Below, piece by piece: positions 35,313 through 43,350 of a stretch of DNA of 44,971 bases; position 1 is the first letter of the stretch, and the number at the start of each line of letters is the position of its first letter. A program made the translations under genes and the position numbers. Origin of the DNA: Paracoccaceae bacterium (GTDB taxonomy: Bacteria > Pseudomonadota > Alphaproteobacteria > Rhodobacterales > Rhodobacteraceae); the NCBI GenBank assembly GCA_030148745.1, contig JASBSV010000049.1, positions 1-44,971 of the forward strand, in the 5' to 3' direction. The notes under the pieces were generated by a model that saw only the letters and a program-made list of their open reading frames with translations, was not told where the DNA came from and did not search any database.

Positions 35313-36728
35313 ATGACTGACACGACGCTGGGGACAGCACAACAACTTCAAGATCCCAACTACACGCCGCCGCTTGCCAAAGCGGTGCCTTTGGGAATTC
35401 AACACGTTCTGGCAATGTTTGTCTCGAACGTCACGCCTGCTATCATCATCGCCGGCGCCGCGGGCTTTGGCTTTGGGTCAAACTCGCCCGATTTTCCGCA
35501 GATGATCTATATGATCCAGATGTCGATGGTCTTTGCCGGCATCGCAACCCTGATTCAGACGATCGGCGTGGGCCCCATTGGCGCCCGCCTGCCAATCGTT
35601 CAGGGCACATCGTTTGCCTTTTTGCCTATCATGATCCCGCTGGTCGCCGGTAAGGGCGTCGATGCCATGGCCGGGCTTATGGGCGGTATCCTTATCGGCG
35701 GCCTGTTTCAGGCCAGCCTTGGCCTTGTCATCAACAAGATCCGCTTTGCCCTGCCGCCGCTGGTCACCGGCCTGATCGTCACGATGATCGGTCTGGCGCT
35801 TGTGCGTGTGGGCATCCAATATGCCGCGGGCGGTGTTCCCGCCATTGGCACGCCGGACTATGGCACCTTGCAGAACTGGTTCGTCGCCTCTGTAGTGATC
35901 CTGGTGACGCTGGGGTTCAAGTTCTTCACCCGCGGAATGGCGTCAATCTCGGCCGTTCTGATCGGGCTTTTGGTGGGCTATGTCGTTGCCTATCTGATGG
36001 GCATGGTCAGCTTTGCCAATGTCGGGCGCGCGGCAAGCTTTTCTTTGCCCAACCCGCTGCACTTCGGGCTTGAGTTCCAGTTCGCCGCAATTGTCGGGTT
36101 CTGCTTTATGGCCGTGGTATCGGCCATCGAAACGGTTGGCGATGTCTCGGGGATCACCAAAGGCGGCGCCGGGCGCGAGGCCACCGCCAAAGAACTGGCC
36201 GGCGCGACCTATGCCGACGGCCTCGGCTCGGCCGTCGCAGGGCTTTTCGGCGCGCTTCCCAACACTTCGTTCAGCCAGAATGTCGGCCTGATCGCCATCA
36301 CCGGCGTGATGAGCCGCCATGTCGTTACCATCGGCGCGATCTTTCTGATTGCCGCGGGCCTGATCCCGAAAGTCGGCGCCATAATCTCGACCGTTCCGAT
36401 CGAGGTTCTGGGCGGCGGCGTGATCGTGATGTTCGGCATGGTTGTCGCCTCGGGCATCTCGATGCTGTCCGATGTCGACTGGAACCGCCGCAACATGGTG
36501 ATCTTTGCCATCGCCCTGTCAATCGGTCTGGGCCTTCAGCTTGAGCCGGGCGCAGTTCAGCATCTGCCGGGCACGGTCAAGGTTCTGATGACCTCGGGCC
36601 TCTTGCCCGCTGCGGTGATCGCGATCGTGCTGAACCTTGTTCTGCCGCAGGAGCTTTCCGGAGAATCCACCGATGAGGTGGCCGGCGGCATGGCTGGGCA
36701 CGGCGAAGGCCACCTGCCGCACGATTGA
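35313..36728 (+). CDS. NCS2 xanthine/urate-type permease
   Basis: A 471-residue membrane carrier with 14 hydrophobic segments, nucleobase:cation symporter family 2. The TM8 motif AIETVGDVSGITKGG and the TM10 signature NTSFSQNVGLIAITGVMSR are those of the xanthine/urate branch rather than uracil carriers. GAAGFGFGSNSP and GTSFAFLPIMIP add family support. A GGGAGGGA lies ahead of the ATG at 35313. It is the last gene of puuE-uraD-allA-permease and most likely imports urate or xanthine for the pathway; the exact substrate is inferred. Confidence 0.93.
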   Translation: MTDTTLGTAQQLQDPNYTPPLAKAVPLGIQHVLAMFVSNVTPAIIIAGAAGFGFGSNSPDFPQMIYMIQMSMVFAGIATLIQTIGVGPIGARLPIVQGTSFAFLPIMIPLVAGKGVDAMAGLMGGILIGGLFQASLGLVINKIRFALPPLVTGLIVTMIGLALVRVGIQYAAGGVPAIGTPDYGTLQNWFVASVVILVTLGFKFFTRGMASISAVLIGLLVGYVVAYLMGMVSFANVGRAASFSLPNPLHFGLEFQFAAIVGFCFMAVVSAIETVGDVSGITKGGAGREATAKELAGATYADGLGSAVAGLFGALPNTSFSQNVGLIAITGVMSRHVVTIGAIFLIAAGLIPKVGAIISTVPIEVLGGGVIVMFGMVVASGISMLSDVDWNRRNMVIFAIALSIGLGLQLEPGAVQHLPGTVKVLMTSGLLPAAVIAIVLNLVLPQELSGESTDEVAGGMAGHGEGHLPHD

Positions 36729-36740
36729 TCCAAAAGAAAA

Positions 36741-36767
36741 CCACCGCCCGCGATCGCCGGGCGGTGG
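36741..36767. terminator. Bidirectional intrinsic terminator between permease and bhcD
   Basis: CCACCGCCCG (36741-36750) pairs perfectly with CGGGCGGTGG (36758-36767) around a 7-nt loop. On the minus strand the hairpin is followed by TTTTCTTTT (36732-36740 complement), making a strong terminator for transcripts coming from bhcD. On the plus strand the tail is weaker, and a second hairpin follows. Confidence 0.8.
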
Positions 36768-36792
36768 CTTACCTGTGTTTCAGAGTGACGGT

Positions 36793-36818
36793 CGCCGGAC
36801 AATCCGGCGCCCATTTTA
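36793..36818 (+). terminator. Second terminator hairpin for the permease transcript
   Basis: CGCCGGA (36793-36799) and TCCGGCG (36803-36809) close a 3-nt loop and are followed on the plus strand by CCCATTTTATTT. The tail is T-rich and fits termination of the rightward purine operon, just before the 3' end of the opposing bhcD gene. Confidence 0.6.
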
Positions 36819-36819
36819 T

Positions 36820-37785
36820 TTAAAATTCGACCTCGGTGGCCGCACCCTTTGCAATCGCCAGATCGACCGCGGCCGAGGCCACCGCCAGATCCTGAAGGCC
36901 AACGCCCGTTCCATCGAAAAGCGTGATCTCATCTTCGCTGCTGCGGCCGGGGTGATCGCCGTTGATCACCGCGCCCAGCTCGGCGATATCGCTTTCGCTG
37001 ATCAGGCCCGCGGCGATGGCATGCTGGCATTCGCCGATGCTGATCGATTGGGCAACCTCATCTGTGAACAGCGTCGCGCGGGCAATCAGCGCGGCATCGA
37101 CCTCCTGCTTGCCCTTGGTGTCCGTGCCCATACAGGCGATATGGGTACCCGCGGTTACCTGCGCATCCATCAGGATCGGATCGAAAGAGGAGGTGATAGA
37201 GATGATCACATCCGCCTCGCTTCCCAGCTGGTCCAGATCGACCGCCTCGAACGGCAGGCCCAATTCGCCTGCGCAATCCTCAAGCCGCGACAGCATCTCG
37301 GGGTGATAGTTCCAGCCGATCACCTTTTCAAATGACCGCTGCTCAACCGCCGCACGCATCTGAAAGACCGACTGGTGGCCCGCGCCGATCATCCCCAGAA
37401 CCTTGGCATCCTTACGCGCCAGATGCCGGATCGACACCGATGACGCCGCCGCCGTCCGAAGCGCCGTCAGCAGGTTGCCACCCACCACCGCCCGGCATTG
37501 GCCGGTATCGGCGTTAAACAAAAAAACCGTCGATTGGTGATTGGTCAGTCCCCGCGCCTCGTTTCCCGGCCAGTAGCCACCGGATTTCAGACCAAGGTTC
37601 AGCGCCTTTCTGTCGAACCCGGACTTGAAGCCATAAAGCGCATCTGCATGGCCAATCGCCTCGCGTATGACAGGAAAGTTATAGGCATCCTTTTTCGCCA
37701 TCGAGGCAAAGACCTTTTCAACCGCATCAAACGCCGCCTCGCGGGTCATCAGCGCGCCGATTTCTTTTTCTGGAACGATGATCAT
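36820..37785 (-). CDS. bhcD: Iminosuccinate reductase (beta-hydroxyaspartate cycle)
   Basis: A 321-residue protein of the ornithine cyclodeaminase/mu-crystallin family. In the cycle it reduces iminosuccinate to L-aspartate with NAD(P)H, regenerating the amino donor used by BhcA. Visible are IIVPEKEIGALMTREAAFDAVEK, the active-site Lys region LNLGLKSGGYWPGN, the Rossmann motif KVLGMIGAGHQSVFQM and TDTKGKQEVD. The ATG at 37785 has AAGGGA 8 nt upstream; the open frame extends far upstream but through a terminator hairpin. It is the last gene of bhcABCD, and the order matches the described cluster. Confidence 0.94.
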   Translation of the reverse strand: MIIVPEKEIGALMTREAAFDAVEKVFASMAKKDAYNFPVIREAIGHADALYGFKSGFDRKALNLGLKSGGYWPGNEARGLTNHQSTVFLFNADTGQCRAVVGGNLLTALRTAAASSVSIRHLARKDAKVLGMIGAGHQSVFQMRAAVEQRSFEKVIGWNYHPEMLSRLEDCAGELGLPFEAVDLDQLGSEADVIISITSSFDPILMDAQVTAGTHIACMGTDTKGKQEVDAALIARATLFTDEVAQSISIGECQHAIAAGLISESDIAELGAVINGDHPGRSSEDEITLFDGTGVGLQDLAVASAAVDLAIAKGAATEVEF

Positions 37786-37808
37786 CCTTGGTTCCCTTGT
37801 GGATTGTG

Positions 37809-37836
37809 AAAAAAGGGGCCGGCCGGCGCCAGCCCC
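37809..37836 (-). terminator. Intrinsic-terminator-like hairpin between bhcC and bhcD
   Basis: On the minus strand GGGGCTGG (37836-37829) pairs with CCGGCCCC (37822-37815), 8 bp with one G-U, with a 6-nt loop, followed directly by six T (37814-37809). It sits in the 79-bp gap between the bhcC stop and the bhcD start, in the direction of transcription. It would lower bhcD expression relative to bhcABC or act as an RNA-processing stem. Confidence 0.65.
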
Positions 37837-37864
37837 TGCCTTTGCGATTTTCCTAGGCTGCGGG

Positions 37865-39028
37865 TCAGTATGCCTTGCCGCGCGCCGACACCGGCCAGAC
37901 GGTTTCAACCTTGCCGCCGCGTACACCGACATACCAGTCGTGAACATTGCAGGTCGGATCGCAGTGGCCCGGCACCAGACGTAGCTTGTCGTTGACCTTC
38001 AGATGCCCCTCGGGATCGGCGACAACGCCGTGTTCGTCCGAGCATTTCAGGTACTCGACATCATCGCGCCCATAAACCACCGGAAGGCCGCTATCGACCG
38101 ACTGCGCCTTAAGGCCCGCGTCGACAATGGCCTTGTCGGCCTTGGCATGGCTCATGACGGTTGTCAGGATAAAGAGGGCGTTCTCCCACTCACCATCGTC
38201 AATGCGCTTGCCGTTTTCGTCCAGAATGCGGCCATAATCGGCATCCATGAAGGCGTATGAGCCGCACTGAAGCTCGTTATACACGCCCGAGTTGCTTTCA
38301 AAGTAATAGGACCCCGTGCCGCCACCGCCAACGATGTCACATTCCAGCCCTTGCGCCTTCAGCGCCTGAACCGCATCGGCAACCTGCGCGATCGCCGCGT
38401 CCAGCTTTTCCTTGCGGTCGGTGTAAAGATCCATGTGCTGCATCGCGCCCTGATAGGCCTGAAGCCCGGCAAATTTCAGCCCCGGCGCCGCGTCGATCAA
38501 CTTGGCAATATTCACCACATCCTGCGAAGTGCTTACCCCGCAGCGCCCGGCGCCGCAGTCGATCTCGACCAGTGCTTCAAGCTGGGTGCCATGTTTGACC
38601 GCCGCATCCGACAGTGCCTTTACGTTCTCCGGGTCATCGACACAGACCAGAACCCGCGCGCCCAGCTTGGGCATGCGTGCAAGGCGGTCGATCTTGGCCG
38701 GGTCGGTAACCTGGTTTGAAACCATGACATCCTTGATCCCGCCGCGGGCAAAAACCTCGGCCTCGGAAACCTTCTGGCAGCAGACGCCGCAGGCCGCGCC
38801 CAGTTCCTGCTGCAGCTTCAGGACATCGACCGATTTGTGCATCTTGCCATGGGCCCGATGGCGCATCCCATGCGCTTTGGCATAATCGCCCATCTTCTTG
38901 ATGTTGCGCTCCAGCGCGTCCAGATCAAGGATCAGACAAGGCGTCTGAATATCGGCCTCATCCATGCCCGGAAGCGCCGGAACATCATAACCGACTTCGA
39001 GATCCTTGAGGTTCACAGGTGCATTCAT
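37865..39028 (-). CDS. bhcC: (2R,3S)-beta-hydroxyaspartate aldolase
   Basis: A 387-residue PLP enzyme of the D-threonine-aldolase fold (type III) that joins glycine and glyoxylate to (2R,3S)-beta-hydroxyaspartate. The PLP lysine lies in MRHRAHGKMHKSVDVLKLQ. The divalent-metal motif is VPGHCDPTCNVHDWYVG near the C-terminus. QTPCLILDLDALERNIKKM and DIVGGGGTGSYYFE are family blocks. The ATG at 39028 has GGGAGAG 5 nt upstream. It is closely followed upstream by bhcB (14-bp gap), and its partner enzymes are adjacent. Confidence 0.95.
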   Translation of the reverse strand: MNAPVNLKDLEVGYDVPALPGMDEADIQTPCLILDLDALERNIKKMGDYAKAHGMRHRAHGKMHKSVDVLKLQQELGAACGVCCQKVSEAEVFARGGIKDVMVSNQVTDPAKIDRLARMPKLGARVLVCVDDPENVKALSDAAVKHGTQLEALVEIDCGAGRCGVSTSQDVVNIAKLIDAAPGLKFAGLQAYQGAMQHMDLYTDRKEKLDAAIAQVADAVQALKAQGLECDIVGGGGTGSYYFESNSGVYNELQCGSYAFMDADYGRILDENGKRIDDGEWENALFILTTVMSHAKADKAIVDAGLKAQSVDSGLPVVYGRDDVEYLKCSDEHGVVADPEGHLKVNDKLRLVPGHCDPTCNVHDWYVGVRGGKVETVWPVSARGKAY

Positions 39029-39042
39029 GATATCTCTCCCGT

Positions 39043-39996
39043 TCAATTCGATTGCCAGGGCAGTTTGTCCAGATCGACATTTCCGCCCGTAATGATCACG
39101 CCGACGCGGCGGCCGGCAAAGGTTTCCTTGTTCTTGAGGATCGTCGCCAGCGGCACCGCAGAAGACGGCTCCATCACGATCTTCATGCGCTTCCAGATCA
39201 GCTTCATCGCATCCACGATCTCATCTTCCGAACATGTCAGAATATCCGTCACATGGTTCTGCACGAAATGCCATGTCAGATCCTTCAGCGGAACCTTAAG
39301 GCCATCGGCGACCGTATCAGGCGCATCATCGGCGATGATGTGACCGGCCCGAAAGCTGCGGGCCGCATCATCCGCCTGATCAGGCTCGGCCGCATAGATC
39401 TTGATCTGCGGCGCCAGATTGGAAAGCGTCAGGCAGGTGCCCGAGACCATGCCGCCGCCACCGATCGGGGCGATCATCGCATCCAGCCCTTCGACCTGTT
39501 CGATCAACTCTTTCGAGCAGGTCCCCTGCCCGGCGATCACACGCGGATCATTATAGGGATGCACGAATTCGGCTCCCGTTTCGGCCACAACCTCGGCAAA
39601 GACCGCCTCGCGCGAGCTTGTCGAAGGCTCACACTCAACAACCCGCCCACCATAACCCTGAACTGCGTCTTTCTTGGCCTGCGGCGCCGTGCGCGGCATC
39701 ACGACAGTGCAAGGGATACCCCGGCGGCCGGCGGCATAAGACAGGCAGGTGCCATGGTTGCCCGACGAATGCGTGGCTACGCCTTTGGCCGCTTCTTCGT
39801 CGCTCAGCCCGAACACCGCATTCGATGCCCCCCGCGCCTTGAAGGCACCAGCCTTCTGCAGGTTTTCACACTTAAAGAACAGCTCGGCCCCGACAAGATC
39901 GTTGATATAACTCGACGTCAGAACCGGCGTGCGGTGGATATAAGGCTTGATGCGTTCATGCGCGACCAGCATGTCGGCCAGAGTTGGAATATACAT
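39043..39996 (-). CDS. bhcB: beta-hydroxyaspartate dehydratase
   Basis: A 317-residue PLP fold-type-II enzyme (threonine dehydratase / threo-3-hydroxyaspartate ammonia-lyase relative) that removes water from beta-hydroxyaspartate to give iminosuccinate. The PLP lysine is in AGAFKARGASNAVFG. The phosphate-binding SSGNHGTCLSYAAG and IAPIGGGGMVSGTCL are clear. GGGAGG precedes the ATG at 39996. The 17-bp spacing to bhcA and 14 bp to bhcC indicate one operon. Assignment to BhcB rather than a serine/threonine dehydratase rests mainly on the neighbours. Confidence 0.93.
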   Translation of the reverse strand: MYIPTLADMLVAHERIKPYIHRTPVLTSSYINDLVGAELFFKCENLQKAGAFKARGASNAVFGLSDEEAAKGVATHSSGNHGTCLSYAAGRRGIPCTVVMPRTAPQAKKDAVQGYGGRVVECEPSTSSREAVFAEVVAETGAEFVHPYNDPRVIAGQGTCSKELIEQVEGLDAMIAPIGGGGMVSGTCLTLSNLAPQIKIYAAEPDQADDAARSFRAGHIIADDAPDTVADGLKVPLKDLTWHFVQNHVTDILTCSEDEIVDAMKLIWKRMKIVMEPSSAVPLATILKNKETFAGRRVGVIITGGNVDLDKLPWQSN

Positions 39997-40013
39997 AAAG
40001 ATGCCTCCCGATC

Positions 40014-41204
40014 TTATGCCGCGGCCTTTGCTGCATTCGGCACTGTCGCGCGATAAACCTCCTGAGCGGCGGCAACGCCCGAGCCGAGCTTGATGTTCAG
40101 CCCAAGGTCAACCATCACCATCTCTGCGGTCGCAATCCCCGACAGGGCCATGACATCCGTCAGGCTGCCCAAATGGCCGATGCGGAATACCTTACCGGCA
40201 ACGTCGCCCAAGCCAACACCAAAAGCCACGCCATAGGCCTCGGCGGCATGGGTGACGACATCGGTCGCATTGAACCCTTCGGGCGTGCGGATCGCACTGA
40301 CGGTATCACTGTACAGATCCGGGCTTTGCGCGCAAAGCGAAAGGCCCCAGGCATCTGCCGCCGCGCGCACGCCGCTTGCGATCCGGTTGTGACGGGCAAA
40401 GACGTTCTCCAGCCCCTCGTCCAGCAACATCTCGACCGACATTTTCAGACCGTTCAGCAGGCCAACCGCAGGCGTATAGGGATAGCCGTTCGCGGCATAG
40501 CCATTGGCCATATCGCGCACATCAAAGAACGTTCGCTGCAGTGTCGCGCCGCCCAGCGCCGCCATCGCCTTGGGCGAGAACCCGACAATCGCCAGACCTG
40601 CCGGCAGCATAAAGCCCTTCTGGCTGCCGGTCACGGCGACATCGACGCCCCATTCGTCCATCCGGAAATCGATCGACGCGATAGAGCTGACGCCATCGAC
40701 AAACAGCATCGCGGGATGGCCGGCAGCGTCCATCGCCCGGCGGATCGCCGCGATATCGGATTTCACACCGGTCGCCGTTTCATTGTGCGTCGCTAGCACC
40801 GCCTTGATCTGATGGCCCTTGTCGGCAGTCAGAATCTCTTCATAGCGGTCGGCGGATATACCCGCGCCCCATGGCGTCTCGACAATCTCGACGTCCAGCT
40901 CATGGCGCTGGCACATATCGATCCAGCGGTGGCTGAACATGCCGTTGCGCGCGGCCAGAACCTTGTCGCCGGGGCTGAGCGTATTTGTAAGCGCCGTTTC
41001 CCAGCCGCCTGTTCCGCTGGCCGGAAAGATGAACACCTCGGCCGTTTCCGATTTGAGGATCGTCTTAACCCCCGCAAGCGCAGGGTGTAGGATTTGGCCA
41101 AACAACGGCGAGCGGTGGTCGAGCGTCGGCATATCCACGGCCTTGCGCAGGACTTCGGGTATATTCGTGGGGCCCGGAATGAACACCGGATTCTGGAAGC
41201 TCAT
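40014..41204 (-). CDS. bhcA: L-aspartate-glyoxylate aminotransferase
   Basis: A 396-residue class-V aminotransferase that makes glycine from glyoxylate using aspartate as donor, giving oxaloacetate, the output of the cycle. FIPGPTNIPEVLRKAVD and the substrate-side Ser/Thr region FPASGTGGWETAL are typical of the serine/aspartate-glyoxylate group, and the PLP lysine is in VTGSQKGFMLPAGLA. An AGGAGG lies 5 nt before the ATG at 41204, the best ribosome site in the region. It opens the bhcABCD operon behind the AT-rich region shared with bhcR. Confidence 0.95.
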   Translation of the reverse strand: MSFQNPVFIPGPTNIPEVLRKAVDMPTLDHRSPLFGQILHPALAGVKTILKSETAEVFIFPASGTGGWETALTNTLSPGDKVLAARNGMFSHRWIDMCQRHELDVEIVETPWGAGISADRYEEILTADKGHQIKAVLATHNETATGVKSDIAAIRRAMDAAGHPAMLFVDGVSSIASIDFRMDEWGVDVAVTGSQKGFMLPAGLAIVGFSPKAMAALGGATLQRTFFDVRDMANGYAANGYPYTPAVGLLNGLKMSVEMLLDEGLENVFARHNRIASGVRAAADAWGLSLCAQSPDLYSDTVSAIRTPEGFNATDVVTHAAEAYGVAFGVGLGDVAGKVFRIGHLGSLTDVMALSGIATAEMVMVDLGLNIKLGSGVAAAQEVYRATVPNAAKAAA

Positions 41205-41271
41205 GGCATCCTCCTTTCATGGGTTGCGCTATCCCTAGACCCAAGGCAGTGAAGTGACAATTTTTTTGAAA

Positions 41272-41320
41272 TCAACGTTGAATCAGCATATGAACGTAAT
41301 AATTTGCGTAATTTCATATG
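41272..41320. promoter_or_regulatory. Palindromes in the bhcA-bhcR divergent region
   Basis: Two candidate operators lie in the AT-rich 192-bp gap. One is the perfect 10-bp palindrome TCAACGTTGA (41272-41281). The other is CATATGAA (41287-41294) with its exact inverse TTCATATG (41313-41320), 18 bp apart. IclR-type BhcR should bind here, as IclR regulators commonly sit next to their own target promoters. No single -10/-35 pair stands out from the AT-rich background. Confidence 0.55.
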
Positions 41321-41396
41321 GTTATATTTTTTCACTGGTAAAAATATATTTTCATAAATATAATTTTCACAGCTAAAATAGCCCGGGAATCAACCG

Positions 41397-42212
41397 ATGA
41401 ACGCCGGATCACGCCTGCGCGGGCGGCCCAAAAGCTTTAACAACGATGCGTCAAAAAACGTGATTCAATCGCTCGACCGGGCGATTGACGTGCTCGACAC
41501 GCTGGCAGCGGGCGGGGCGATGACTCTGTCGGAAATCGCCGCCTCGATGGGGCAGTCGCCGGCCACGATCTATCGGGTTCTGACCACGTTTCAGCTTCGC
41601 GCGATTGCCGAGGTTGATCCAGCCAGTCAGGAGTGGTCGATCGGCCCCTCTGCCTTCCGGCTGGGCTCGGCCTTCCTGCGGCGCAGCAATGTGACCGAAC
41701 GCGCCCGCCCCGCGATGCGCCGCCTGATGGAAATGACGAATGAAACCTCAAACCTCGGGATCGAGAAAGCCGACCGCGTGATGTTCATCTCGCAGGTAGA
41801 AACCCACGAATCCATCCGTGCCTTTTTTCCGCCCGGCACCCAATCGCCGATGCACGCCTCGGGGATCGGTAAGGCGCTGCTCAGCCGCTACAGCCCCGAA
41901 CGGTTCGACCGCGTGTTGGGCCACGGCGCGCTTGAGCGGTTCACGCCACAGACCATTACCGATCACGCCGCCCTGAGGGCCGAGATGGAGGCGATCCGCA
42001 AGACCGGCTTTGCCTTTGACAACGAGGAAAAGGCGGTCGGAATGCGCTGCATCGCCGCCCCGATCCTGAACGTTCATGGCGAGGCCGTGGCCGGCATTTC
42101 GATTTCCGGCCCGGTCCACCGCATCACCGCCGACAAGGTCGGGCATATCGGCGCAATGGTGCAAAGCGCGGCCCGCGATGTATCACGCAGCCTTGGCGCG
42201 GCGGAGCCCTAA
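41397..42212 (+). CDS. bhcR: IclR-family regulator of the beta-hydroxyaspartate cycle
   Basis: A 271-residue IclR-type regulator. The N-terminal winged helix is at MTLSEIAASMGQSPATIYRVL (about 41-61), preceded by RAIDVLDTLAAGGA. The C-terminal effector-binding domain contains MHASGIGKALLSRY and AVGMRCIAAPILNVHGEAVAGISISGP. It is divergent from bhcA, the arrangement described for the Paracoccus bhc cluster, where BhcR responds to glyoxylate. That effector is known for the family member, not shown here. Its stop overlaps the opposing allE stop by 4 nt. Confidence 0.93.
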   Translation: MNAGSRLRGRPKSFNNDASKNVIQSLDRAIDVLDTLAAGGAMTLSEIAASMGQSPATIYRVLTTFQLRAIAEVDPASQEWSIGPSAFRLGSAFLRRSNVTERARPAMRRLMEMTNETSNLGIEKADRVMFISQVETHESIRAFFPPGTQSPMHASGIGKALLSRYSPERFDRVLGHGALERFTPQTITDHAALRAEMEAIRKTGFAFDNEEKAVGMRCIAAPILNVHGEAVAGISISGPVHRITADKVGHIGAMVQSAARDVSRSLGAAEP

Positions 42213-43057
42213 GGCAATGCCCGCCCGCCCGCGCCCGGACGCAAGGCCATGTGCCTGTTGACGTCCTTGTAGAGAAGATAGCGAAACTCACCCGGACCAC
42301 CCGCGTAACAGGCCTGCGGGCAAAAGGCGCGCAGCCACATGTAATCGCCTGCCTCAACCTCGACCCAATCCTGGTTAAGCCGGTAAACCGCCTTGCCTTC
42401 CAGCACATAAAGCCCGTGCTCCATCACATGGGTTTCGGCAAAGGGGATAACCGCCCCCGGCTGAAAGGTAACGATGGTCACATGCATATCGTGGCGCAGA
42501 TCCTCGGGATCCACGAAGCGCGATGTCGCCCATTTCCCATCGGTTCCGGGCATCGGGGTCGGCGTGACATCTTTTTCATTGGTCACGAATGCCGGCGGCA
42601 CCTCAAGTCCTTCGAGTTTTTCATAATACTTCCGGATCCAGTGAAACCGCGCGGCTTTATCGCCGCGGTTGCGCAGGGTCCAGTTTTCGCCCGGCGGAAG
42701 ATAGGCATATCCGCCCTCGGCCATGGCATGCTCTACCCCGCCGATCGTCAGTTCTATGGTGCCCTCGACCACGAAAAGAACCGCCTCGGCACCAGGGTCC
42801 GCTTCGGGGCGGTCGCTGCCGCCGCCGGGCTGAACCTCAGCGATATATTGCGAGAATGTTTCGGCAAATCCCGAAAGTGGCCGCGACAGGACCCAAAACC
42901 GCGCACCCTCCCAAAAGGGCAGAAAACTGGTGACGATATCGCTCAGCGTGCCCTTGGGGATTACGGCATAGGCATCGGTGAACATCGCCCGATCTGTCAG
43001 GAGCTGAGTCTGGGGCGGCAGGCCGCCTTGCGGGGCATAGTATTTTCTTGGTGACAT
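42209..43057 (-). CDS. allE: (S)-ureidoglycine aminohydrolase
   Basis: A 282-residue bicupin that releases ammonia from (S)-ureidoglycine to give (S)-ureidoglycolate, the substrate of AllA. The second cupin carries the metal site: PFAETHVMEHGLYVLEG with Glu/His/His, and CPQACYAGG with Gln. KYYAPQGGLPPQTQLLTDRA at the N-terminus is a family hallmark. GAAAGG lies 5 nt before the ATG at 43057. It converges with bhcR (4-nt overlap of stops), so a urate-route gene abuts the cycle's regulator. Its own substrate-supplying enzyme is not in the window. Confidence 0.94.
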   Translation of the reverse strand: MSPRKYYAPQGGLPPQTQLLTDRAMFTDAYAVIPKGTLSDIVTSFLPFWEGARFWVLSRPLSGFAETFSQYIAEVQPGGGSDRPEADPGAEAVLFVVEGTIELTIGGVEHAMAEGGYAYLPPGENWTLRNRGDKAARFHWIRKYYEKLEGLEVPPAFVTNEKDVTPTPMPGTDGKWATSRFVDPEDLRHDMHVTIVTFQPGAVIPFAETHVMEHGLYVLEGKAVYRLNQDWVEVEAGDYMWLRAFCPQACYAGGPGEFRYLLYKDVNRHMALRPGAGGRALP

Positions 43058-43303
43058 TTTGGCCTTTCGGATCGGGCTTGAGGCGGGTCCATCAAAACGC
43101 GGGGGCGAGGGTTTTCCAATTCAATTCGCTCGCCTCTTTGGCAAAAGCACTATCTTGGAAAACTTGATAATGCGAAAAATAGTGTGTCTTTCAAGGCTGC
43201 CTAAGTTTACGGCGAGCCGACCATATTGGACGCATCTTTTGTGTTTCGCTTTGCAAGCTGTCGCGCGCGCACCCAATTTTTTCTGGCATTTGCCCCAAAA
43301 TAA

Positions 43304-43319
43304 TTTACCAATTGGTAAA
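43304..43319. promoter_or_regulatory. Perfect 16-bp palindrome upstream of BMP transporter operon
   Basis: TTTACCAATTGGTAAA is an exact palindrome 31 bp before the BMP-protein start, within the 293-bp allE/BMP divergent gap. Its form (ACCAATTGGT core) resembles operators of FadR-subfamily GntR regulators. No GntR gene is in the window. It is probably the control site of the importer; control of allE, 250 bp away, is less likely. Confidence 0.65.
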
Positions 43320-43350
43320 ACTAATCACAAACCGGCAGAGGGGAACACCA

